Shown piece after piece: positions 22,267 to 29,878 of a stretch of 29,878 nucleotides of DNA (positions are counted from its first letter, which is position 1; every line of letters begins with the position of its first letter). The translations under genes were made by a program, and so were the position numbers. The notes below the pieces were generated by a model. That model saw only the letters and a program-made list of their open reading frames with translations. It was not told where the DNA came from and searched no databases. Origin of the DNA: Actinomycetota bacterium (GTDB lineage Bacteria > Actinomycetota > Thermoleophilia > Solirubrobacterales > 70-9); the NCBI GenBank assembly GCA_018268695.1, contig JAFDWD010000007.1:1-29878 (forward strand), given 5' to 3'.

Positions 22267-23940
22267 TCAATTATGTGAAGGATGCAGAGCTCTGACTTTC
22301 TTTTTCTTGACTAATTTGTCCCACTTACAAACAGCAACACCTGAAGAACCAAGAAAATCTTCCGTTTGGAGAATTCTAAGTTCAGGAGGAAGTAGGGGAC
22401 GTTTGGGAGGTGTTTTTGTCGGTTTTTCGTCTTGGTCTTCCAACAGGCAAATTTTTTTGGATTTTTTAAGTTGAAGAATCAAATTTTGAATATCGTCGGT
22501 TTTTTCACACCCAAAATTTTCAAATGCGGTTTTGTAATTCTTCTCAAGAGAAGAACGAGCAGAAGGTAAAAAAATAGGTTCAGGATTTAGGTCAGCGATA
22601 GAGAAGGAGCTAGAGAAATCTTGTACTTCAAATTGGAGTAAAGAAGGAAATTTTGGAGGTGATTTTGGGTCGAGTAAATTGTGAGGACTGGAAATTTTTT
22701 CTGGTTCTTCAATTTTCTCAGTAATAAATTCTGCTTTTTCAACAACAGAGATTGTGTTGCTTTCGAGAGGGGCTGTGGTTGGTGTTGGAACCGATACAGG
22801 AGATAACGGCTCTTCAACTGTGGTATCAGTAGGATTAACAAGTGGCGAACAGCAAGGAGTAGCAATTATTTCTTGAGCTTCTTGATTTAAATTAGCCTCG
22901 CCACTGGTACATTGGGTATCAAAATTTGTTCCCGGTAAATTAAGAGTCTCAATTTTTTCAGAAACCTCAGATTGCAAATAAATTTCTTGAGTGGTATCTG
23001 CAATTTTTATAGTTCCGGGTGAGTTATTTTCAACCTCCTTACTGACAGGTTGGACTAGAGGGAGAGTTAAATCTTCAAATATTTCCTTTTTTCTTTCACT
23101 CAATTCGTTGAAAATTGAATCAATTTTGTGGATGGGTGGGGACTTAAGTTGTTCAATAATATTTAGGATTAAGTCTTGGACAAAGGCAGAAATAGATGTT
23201 AAGTTTACTTCATCACGCATTGGAGGTGGGCTATGCATGACAACTTTTAAGCATCCTTCCAGGGTCGGTAATCTCTCAGGATCATCAGGAACTTCTGCAT
23301 TTCCCATATGAATTAATTCACTATTACTCACAGGGACAATTTTTTCTTGCGATCTCGGTCCGGGACTGGCCTTTATGTCTTCTGTGGAAACCTGAGCTAC
23401 TGATTTAACAGGTATATTTTCGTCTTGAATTTGAACATGGGCCATATATTCATTTCCCGATTTAGTAAGATTTTCTTCAATTTGGAAATCGTGATGGTTC
23501 TCATCAATCTTTATATTTTGGGGGACACAATCAGTTATTGGATTATGTGCAATATGGGGAGGTTCATGAGAAGTTAGAGGTCCTTGGTGTACTGGTTCCG
23601 TGGAATTGATTATTGATTTCTTTAGGCCAACATCCGTTCGAATTTTTTCTAGAAATTGTCCAATATCATAACTTGCAAAATCTGAAATATTTGTGACAAT
23701 TTGTCCCTTGCATTCAGTATTTTCGATAGCTGATTTTTGGACGGTAGTTGAAATTGGAAGTCGTAGTGGGGTTTGAACTGTGAGTCCTTGCATAAAGGGA
23801 AAAGTAGGTTTTGATAGTTTTGTAAAATTAGTATTCTTCAAGATGTTATCATGAGATCCTTCACTAGAAACTTGTTTTATCTTTGGATCATCTGTAATTG
23901 ATCCCAATAATGGAAAGAATGAAAATTTTGGAGCGCTCAT
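22267..23940 (-). CDS. unrecognised 557-residue low-complexity protein
   Basis: A single uninterrupted frame with ATG start and TGA stop, notable in a region where most long genes are split. The sequence is rich in Pro, Ser, Thr, Glu and Ile, mostly predicted disordered by eye, with short possible helical pieces (AFVQDLILNIIEQLKSPP; FNELSERKKEIFEDL; DDIQNLILQLKKSKK). The end is basic (CKWDKLVKKKKVRALHPS). I see no domain, signal peptide or membrane span. Its reality is supported by length alone, since 557 codons without a stop are unlikely by chance in AT-rich DNA. Possible scaffold or nuclear protein; no function claimed. It diverges from the MGSCC mini-protein gene 96 nt away. Confidence 0.8.
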   Translation of the reverse strand: MSAPKFSFFPLLGSITDDPKIKQVSSEGSHDNILKNTNFTKLSKPTFPFMQGLTVQTPLRLPISTTVQKSAIENTECKGQIVTNISDFASYDIGQFLEKIRTDVGLKKSIINSTEPVHQGPLTSHEPPHIAHNPITDCVPQNIKIDENHHDFQIEENLTKSGNEYMAHVQIQDENIPVKSVAQVSTEDIKASPGPRSQEKIVPVSNSELIHMGNAEVPDDPERLPTLEGCLKVVMHSPPPMRDEVNLTSISAFVQDLILNIIEQLKSPPIHKIDSIFNELSERKKEIFEDLTLPLVQPVSKEVENNSPGTIKIADTTQEIYLQSEVSEKIETLNLPGTNFDTQCTSGEANLNQEAQEIIATPCCSPLVNPTDTTVEEPLSPVSVPTPTTAPLESNTISVVEKAEFITEKIEEPEKISSPHNLLDPKSPPKFPSLLQFEVQDFSSSFSIADLNPEPIFLPSARSSLEKNYKTAFENFGCEKTDDIQNLILQLKKSKKICLLEDQDEKPTKTPPKRPLLPPELRILQTEDFLGSSGVAVCKWDKLVKKKKVRALHPSHN

Positions 23941-24036
23941 TGTTCTTAGTTTGATCTGAAGTATTTACTCCAAAGTCAGCAGCAGCTGGGGATCAACAAC
24001 CCGAAAATTCAAAGATCAAGACGAGTTGCATCTTTC
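23941..24036. promoter_or_regulatory. 96-bp bidirectional promoter gap
   Basis: The shortest divergent gap in the window, between the 557-residue protein and the MGSCC protein. It must hold both 5' UTRs and both promoters unless the starts are misplaced. No TATA box recognised. Confidence 0.45.
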
Positions 24037-24306
24037 ATGGGTAGTTGCTGTGGGAAGAAAGCAGTGGAGGAAACATCGCATGACGAAAAGACGTCACTTG
24101 TTTCTGCACCACATGTTCCAATAGCACAACCTACACAACCAGTAAAGGTTAATAAAACAAAAGATGCAAAAGGTCCTGTAGGAGGGAAAAGTGCTCCTGG
24201 TATAAATTAATTTTTTTTGGCTTACCGTTCAACAGTAGCTAATACGGATGGAAATTTTGATTGGGATACATTTTGGAAAGCTGAGGAACAGCGATTAACT
24301 GCTTAA
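24037..24306 (+). CDS. 77-residue protein with MGSCC lipidation start
   Basis: Exons 24037-24199 and 24236-24306 (36-nt intron) give 77 residues. The start MGSCCGKK is a strong N-myristoylation context (Gly2, with Ser3, Cys4 and Cys5) and the two cysteines are ideal for palmitoylation, so stable attachment to a membrane is predicted. The middle is Pro/Ala/Lys-rich and flexible (APHVPIAQPTQP, KVNKTKDAKGPVGGK). The spliced C-terminus TDGNFDWDTFWKAEEQRLTA has aromatic residues spaced for an amphipathic helix, perhaps a binding peptide. I do not recognise the family; small dual-acylated proteins are common on flagellar, endosomal and plasma membranes. Unspliced, no frame here reaches 60 codons, so simple ORF calling would miss it. 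Confidence 0.75.
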
Positions 24307-24407
24307 AAATTTTGTAAATATGGAATCTGAAAAAAAATGTAAATAGAGCATTTTGGGTACAGGTCTCGATATTAATTCCGCTATTTAAGTTCCCTATTAC
24401 AATCATT

Positions 24408-26022
24408 TTATTTAAATTTCCATAGTCTAATTTCTCCATCAAAACAGGCGGTAACGATAGAATCGTCATTCATATCGCATCTGGTTAACCGTTCTTTATG
24501 TCCGTGTAATGTTGCCATGCATTTGCGTGTTCTTAAATCCCATATTTTCACACTTGCATCAAAAGAAGCGGAAACAATTCTATTTTCTTCAAAGTTTGCT
24601 GCGAGACCCGAGATTTCTCTGTCATGTCCAACCAACGTGGCAGTACATGTTTGAGTTGAAGAATCCCAAAGACGGATGGTAGCTAAATTCATAAGAAAAT
24701 CACCGACAATATTACAATCAACCGAAGCAGACACGATCAACTTACGTTCTGGAGACGCCTTTAAACACCAAACCCATCCCTTATGTCCATAAAACAAAGA
24801 TAATTGTTTTCCTAATTGAAGATTACAAATGCGAAGAGCAATAGTTACTAGTATCGACATCCCAAAGTCTCACAGTGGAATCATTGCTGGAAGTTAGGAG
24901 TTTTGTGTTCCCTTCCCAAAATTGACAACAGTTGACATGATCCAAGTGACCCTAGGAGCACTATTTAATTATTTCTCAGTTCTTACACTAATGATGGTTT
25001 TGTAATTTCCGTCTTTTGTATTCCTTTTCCAGTTAATCAGAATGATTAAGATAATTACCAAAGGCGAACTTTAGAATCATGACCACCAGTAGCTATTAAT
25101 TCCTCACCAACGTCAATTCCAACAATTATTCCGTGCCCAGAATTGAGACTAAATAATTGTTCGATCATTGGAACAGCACCACTACTCTCAATTTTGGCCA
25201 ATAGATCTGCCTTTTCTAAGCAGTCGCTATGTGGAATATTCTGAGAAACTAATCAATTAAAATATGATTTCAAACCTTGTCGTCTAAAATTTGTTTCAGT
25301 TCTTTCACTTTAAGAGATTTTAATTGATCTCTTTTTGCAAAATTCATTCTCGAGAGTCGGAAATTTCCATCAAAGCTTCCGGTTCCCAGCAATCCTAATT
25401 TCTTATTGAAATTCATTCCCAAAATTCCTGCCGTATGCACTTGCTTGGAATGTTGAGATTGAGCAAAAACACGTTACCAAATTGCATTCCAATGCTTTTG
25501 CTTCCATATCCCAAACTCGTACTGTTGAATCAGCTCCCTACAAGTTTAATTGTGAAAGAATAATCAATTACTGCAGATACGAATCGTTTATCATCTATAA
25601 AATTGACACAAAATGCAACTTCTTTGTGTCCTTTAAAGAGAAGGTTCTAATAAATGAGAAATTATTCAAAAAAAGAGTACTTTGGATTCTCCTTTAGACC
25701 ATTTTCGGTCAACTACTGTTCTGGTTTTGAAGAAATCATAGTAATCTGGATCAGAGGAATTTTGGTCCAGTTTTGCGGTAAGTCTTGGAAATTTTTCCAG
25801 ACACAAATTCTTCCAAAGTGTTTGATCCCTGCTGATTCTTCTCCACTGTGATAATTTTGACAAAATAGTTGAAATAAAATTTACCTCTGAAGATACCAAA
25901 CTTGTTCGAAGTAAAGAACTTACTCCTGTAAAATTGAATGTTTGCATCTGATTGTAATGTATACCTAGTTTGTTGAAGATGTAGGTCACCAATTCTTCTG
26001 GCAAATAATGAGTGAAGTCCAT
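24408..26022 (-). CDS. F-box / WD40 protein with SAP-like insert
   Basis: Eleven exons (26022-25965, 25925-25885, 25845-25681, 25646-25572, 25537-25478, 25443-25276, 25240-25059, 25023-24987, 24951-24849, 24811-24716, 24682-24408) give 419 residues; introns are 33-39 nt. The N-terminal F-box is YLPEELVTYIFNKLGVSS then LVSSEWRRISRDQTLWKNLC, assembled from three exons. Seven WD-type repeats follow, the second degenerate; the others end in VRVWD, VRLWN, VRLWD, IRLWD, VKIWD and IRLWK. Between repeats 2 and 3 lies a SAP-like helix pair (about 174-206: LKSLKVKELKQILDDK, NIPHSDCLEKADLLAKI). Expected role: substrate receptor of an SCF ubiquitin ligase, with Skp1 binding the F-box and the propeller binding substrate. 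It diverges from TPRKB. Confidence 0.92.
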
Positions 26023-26199
26023 TTCTTATTGAAATTTCTGTTTAATTGAATAGTGACGTCACTTTGGATCGTACTCTATTATATTAATATGGACAACGGT
26101 TTGGCTGACTTTTGGTTGTCCCATTTTCTTAACAGACTTTTGTTTACCCTTTGGTTTGACAAAGTTTGAGCGAGCTCAAATCGAATAATTTCACAACAA
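26023..26199. promoter_or_regulatory. bidirectional promoter gap, F-box/WD40 / TPRKB
   Basis: 177 nt between divergent ATGs, with a perfect CRE palindrome near the F-box side and an AT-rich stretch (TCTATTATATTAATATGG) beside it that could serve as a TATA-like element in either direction. Confidence 0.5.
26052..26063. promoter_or_regulatory. CRE palindrome AGTGACGTCACT
   Basis: A 12-nt perfect palindrome containing TGACGTCA, the full cAMP-response/ATF bZIP consensus, 30 nt upstream of the F-box/WD40 ATG and 137 nt upstream of the TPRKB ATG. Binding by a bZIP factor is inferred. Confidence 0.5.
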
Positions 26200-26944
26200 A
26201 TGGAGAATACCAACACGAATACAACACAATCTTCATGGAAACACGAAACCACAGATATGATTGAAGAAATCAAACAGGACAGTAACAGTAATGTCCAAAG
26301 GCGCTTCTTTTTTGAACCTTTTCCAACACACTATGTGGATTTAATTTTATTTGAAGACGTTACCAATAGTGCCGAAATTGTTAAGAAATTAATGCAGTTC
26401 CAACTTGAAGGTGCCTTTTTAAATGCTGATATGGTATTATACAAGAAAATAAACTCAAAACATTTAGATTATGGATACATTTCAAGTATTAGTTGCTGCC
26501 AATAGAAGCCTGCAAGCCTATCTCACAAAAAAAATGGCAACAAAAAATATACACTCAGAATTGGTGTATCTGATATCGGCCGAAAAAAACGTAACTGTAT
26601 TGACCGAGATTGACTTCTTGAAGATTCGTGACTCCTTGAAAAGTTTTGGCATAAAGGAAAGTTGCACAAGAATTTTAGTTGCTTTATTTGATTCTTCGGA
26701 CGAAAGGGTAATCTGTAGAGAAAGCTTATTTTGGAATATAGATTCAAGAAATTACAAAAACAGTCAAAGGAACAATAATCCCACTAAATTTTAAAAATTA
26801 TAACAAAGAAGAACTCATCAAGGTAACCAATAAAAACCATCTAATTGATTTCACTAACAGGTTTATAAAATTCAAGAAGACGAACTACTAACAGGATCAC
26901 TTTTAAAAACCATTGTAAATCATATATCCACAAACAATATTTAA
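26200..26944 (+). CDS. TPRKB: KEOPS complex subunit TPRKB/Cgi121
   Basis: Exons 26200-26433, 26468-26590, 26624-26707, 26742-26822 and 26861-26944 give 201 residues; all introns are phase 0 and 33-38 nt. The family pattern is clear: [55 protein letters not shown], then [17 protein letters not shown], restored by splicing. An N-terminal extension of about 40 polar residues precedes the domain. Cgi121/TPRKB binds the kinase Bud32/PRPK and tRNA within KEOPS, which makes N6-threonylcarbamoyladenosine (t6A37) in tRNAs. Phase-0 introns without stops let parts of introns appear open. Its stop codon overlaps that of NAD+ synthetase on the other strand. Confidence 0.93.
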
Positions 26945-29634
26945 AGCTTTCCCTTCAATGACTCCTTGTTCTTCTTTCTAGCTTCGGTAACTTTTGCAGC
27001 CAACTCATCAATTGAGTTGAATTGTCGCGTCCATTTTGAATTGTACAAAAATTGTCGAAGATCAAACCTAAAAAATTTTGGACAAGAACAAAAACTTGAA
27101 CTATACCTATTATCATCAGGTCCGTAATTTTCAGCATGATACGAAGGAGTTAACGTAGTCATTTTATGTCGATTAATGGAATAATAGAAGAAAAATCTTT
27201 TCACTTTGGAAGCTACATCTTCGGCGGAGAGATGATCCCAATCATGAACTAATTTTTCAAACATTCCCAACGGACCACTAAATATTAAAACCCAATCTCG
27301 ATTCTTTACCATCGATGAATTTTTCGCAATCGACCAAAAACAGAAAGTTCATCATATGTCATTCCCATATCCACTTCATCTTCTTGAACGTAATTTTCCG
27401 TAATTGGTTCTAATTCAGCTGTTGGTTTTGCATGAACCACGGTTTCAAGAACAGAAAATCCTAAGAAATTTCCAAAACAAAAAATTTTTTTTTTGTTACC
27501 TTTTTCTTTCGCAGCCCAAAGCAAAAATTTTTTTAAGTCAGTTTTAGACACTCCTCCAATTGGATTGATATCAGCACTACTACAATCATATTTTGTATAA
27601 TATCCCTATCGAGATAAGTAAATTTGAAATTAAAGGGTTACTCGTAATGCTTCGTCAACATTAGCAGATCCTAAAACAAGCAATGAACCAGTTCGATCTT
27701 GAGTCCAAAGAAGAAGTTGACTTAAAAAGTAAGCCAAAACCATTCGAGATCTAGCTTGAATATTTTGCAATGCAAGATTTTCCGCATTACTTCCTCCATT
27801 TACCTTAAATTTCGGTATTTTGGAAGTCACCTAGTTTTTTTTAATAACTTAAAAAAAATTATTTTAACAATGATACTTGAGTAAAAACTTTTTCAAAAGA
27901 AGTAATAATTTCATCAATAGTTAAAGACAAGTGATTTGAACCGATTTGCTTCGCCAAATTTTCAGCACGGTCTCGAGTTTCTTTAGATGAGTTTTTAGTT
28001 CCCATATAACAAGTGAAGAAGACTCGGTTGCAAAGGAGTTTTGGATCTTCGAGTAACTTGGACAATTTTTGTTTCTCTTCGGGGGATGATTTTTCGGTGA
28101 TACCGACAATTCGGGAAGCATCTTCTAAGACAGTTTTGTTACCTTCTTTGATTTCTTTTACGACCATTTCGCACATAATAGCTGGAGAGATTAGAAGATG
28201 GGTGATCATGAATACCGACAATGGCAGCGGTTGAACTACTGTCAGCTCCTCCAGATAATGGAAGGAAAAAACCACTGCTTGAGGAACGTCTCAAGTAATC
28301 CCATAACCAACCTAATCTAATATTACATGTGAATATCGAGAGATTACAGGCAGGGCCATAACCAATTTCTTCTTCAGGCAAATGATATTTCACTTTTTGT
28401 GATTTTGTTGCCGAAATTATCAAATCGTCCAAAGTGACTCGAAAATCAATATCAATTCGTGGAACGAGTTCAGATTCAGCTGCTTGTACTCCTCTGGAAG
28501 CAATTGCTCCTCGTAAAGATCGAACTTCTTCAAGATCAACGATAGCTGTTACAACTTCAACATCTTTTAAGGAAAATTGACTTCCTGAGATGACAAATTA
28601 TTTATAGGATAAGAAGATTTTACCTTGAGCTACAATACTCCCATTAACGGCAATCATAGCACATCCATCAAAATACAATCGGTTCCCATCGCAGCCTCGT
28701 TGATTGGAATACATGTAGACCCCACCACTTTTTGAAGTTGCGTTACAAATTAAGTCAACCTATTTAAGAGGTTACACCGCACGAATGTTTGAAGGTTACT
28801 CGTGTGTTTAATTTTCTCAATTGGTGATGAGAGCCCGAACCATTTCCAAAGATTTCAATTCCTTAGGGTAAATTAGCCATTGTTGTTATTCATACCGCTT
28901 AGTCCATAGTAAATATGAGGACTATCGGGAGTAAAAAGCTCTTCACAAGTTTCTGAAGCAATGACAGTATCTCTGCCAATAATTACATAAAAAAATAAAC
29001 TTACAAGGCAGCAACTGCAGCATCACCAAAAGGAACCTTAGCTTGTCCTGTCCAATTTGTAATTCGAAAAAAAAGTCGAACCTGTAAGTTTTGTGATCAT
29101 TTGTGGTAAATAATGATATTCAGTATATTTTTTCTTTTTCCAAGCAGTAAACCATCTAATGCATTAGAAAGACTTCTAATAAGTCTACCGTGGTTCTCGA
29201 TAATTTCCATCATCAGCAAGGTGGAGTTTTGGTCGAATCAAGATAATTTTTCCGTTTACCACGAAGACCCGACAGTTGTATTTTACGTTAGCATGGCTAA
29301 ACTAGTGTGAGAAAACGAAATAATTTTTACGTAATTGGCATGCCAATATCACATAAAATATCGTTGGTCACCCCACTTTCAATAATCTTTGCCAAACTTT
29401 GCCAACTGTGCAAATATGTGTCTTCTTCCAAAAAATGATCTTCGCAGCTGTAACCAGAAATTTCTAACTCTGGTCCAATTCTGTAACGCGCTCTGGAGAA
29501 AGTTATTACATAAAGTCATATCACCCTTCATTCTTAGCAACTTGGATGGATTCAATAATTCTCTTTAAATTTCCGTCGAAATCTAAAGCCCATTGACATA
29601 AGTTACATACAGCAACCTTGGAAAGCTTTCCCAT
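26941..29634 (-). CDS. NADSYN1: glutamine-dependent NAD+ synthetase
   Basis: Sixteen exons give 717 residues: 29634-29525, 29492-29331, 29296-29189, 29155-29082, 29047-29005, 28972-28896, 28861-28800, 28759-28624, 28584-28348, 28311-28216, 28181-27877, 27830-27642, 27605-27500, 27460-27310, 27277-27107 and 27067-26941. It makes NAD+ from nicotinic acid adenine dinucleotide, ATP and glutamine. The N-terminal nitrilase-type glutaminase has Glu45 (GPELEISGY), Lys114 (LIRPKLHLA) and Cys175 (SETCEEL), a complete triad. The synthetase half carries [25 protein letters not shown] (ATP loop at about 356), [32 protein letters not shown] and [13 protein letters not shown]. Length agrees with the animal and fungal enzyme. 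Introns are 32-46 nt. Confidence 0.97.
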
Positions 29635-29637
29635 GGT

Positions 29638-29851
29638 TTCGAATCCAAAAACAAGAAACAAAGAGAAACCTTTTACCAAAAAATCGGTGATTTTGTAACA
29701 AAGAATGAAAATAGAAAATTTTCCTTATCCAACGACGGAGAACGCGTGATATCTGTAGTTGCCAAAAAGTACATTGTTCAAGATTTATACGATGATGATT
29801 CACCTCTCCAACTTCGCTTGGGGAAATTGGAAACGTGTTGTTTTTGATTAG
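29638..29851 (+). other. possible start of a divergent gene at the right edge
   Basis: One plus-strand frame is open to a TGA at 29849-29851 and includes a protein-like stretch ([20 protein letters not shown], then IVQDLYDDDSPLQLRLGKLE). It has no in-frame ATG, and no recognised family. An ATG at 29633, overlapping the NAD+ synthetase ATG in CCATGG, is in another frame and would need splicing to reach it. The gene probably continues past the window. Confidence 0.25.
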
Positions 29852-29878
29852 GTCTTTATCGGAAATGAAATATTGACA

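Noticed and set aside
29633..29646. tRNA B-box-like string GGTTTCGAATCC
   Set aside because: It has an extra T relative to the consensus, no cloverleaf arms can be built around it, and it overlaps the NAD+ synthetase start.

Overview
The window is nuclear DNA from a unicellular eukaryote with a very compact, AT-rich genome. Protein-coding genes lie on both strands. Almost all are cut by tiny GT-AG introns: I place 79, of which 78 fit 30-51 nt and one is 83 nt. The genetic code is standard, and TAA, TGA and TAG all serve as stops. An HDEL-tailed ER chaperone, Rab GTPases, alpha-tubulin with Lys40, a KEOPS subunit and a mitochondrial ribosomal protein rule out a prokaryote or organelle. I cannot assign a lineage from the sequence alone. 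For every spliced gene the exons were joined by hand, the total is a multiple of three, and the joined protein matches its family across the junctions unless stated.

Layout, left to right: a 5'-truncated PNPOx/FNR flavoprotein (+); a nuclear HMG-box/tandem-BRCT protein with a very long Lys/Glu tail (+); a RING protein (-) and a Nudix protein (-); GFAT, the first enzyme of hexosamine synthesis (+); the ER chaperone HYOU1/GRP170 (+); a serine alpha/beta-hydrolase (+); a SAM-Rab32 fusion (-) divergent from a PINX1-like G-patch protein (+); intronless alpha-tubulin (-); a small multi-pass membrane protein (-) divergent from a membrane-anchored FAD monooxygenase (+); a Rab1/8-like GTPase (-); mitochondrial ribosomal protein mL46 (-); an unrecognised 557-residue disordered protein (-) divergent from a 77-residue protein with an MGSCC lipidation start (+); an F-box/WD40 protein with a SAP-like insert (-) divergent from the KEOPS subunit TPRKB/Cgi121 (+); and glutamine-dependent NAD+ synthetase (-). 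NAD+ synthetase and TPRKB converge and their stop codons overlap. The right edge may hold the start of another + gene.

Neighbours do not form one pathway. Loose themes are ER and secretory function (GFAT, HYOU1, two Rabs), nuclear and RNA function (HMG-BRCT, PINX1, TPRKB) and cofactor chemistry (three flavin or NAD enzymes). The interest lies in domain combinations (SAM-Rab32, F-box/WD40/SAP, HMG/BRCT), the lipidated mini-protein that is invisible without splicing, the extreme packing (96-181 bp between several divergent starts) and ACGT-core sites in some of those gaps. No CRISPR array, tRNA, rRNA or transposon was seen.
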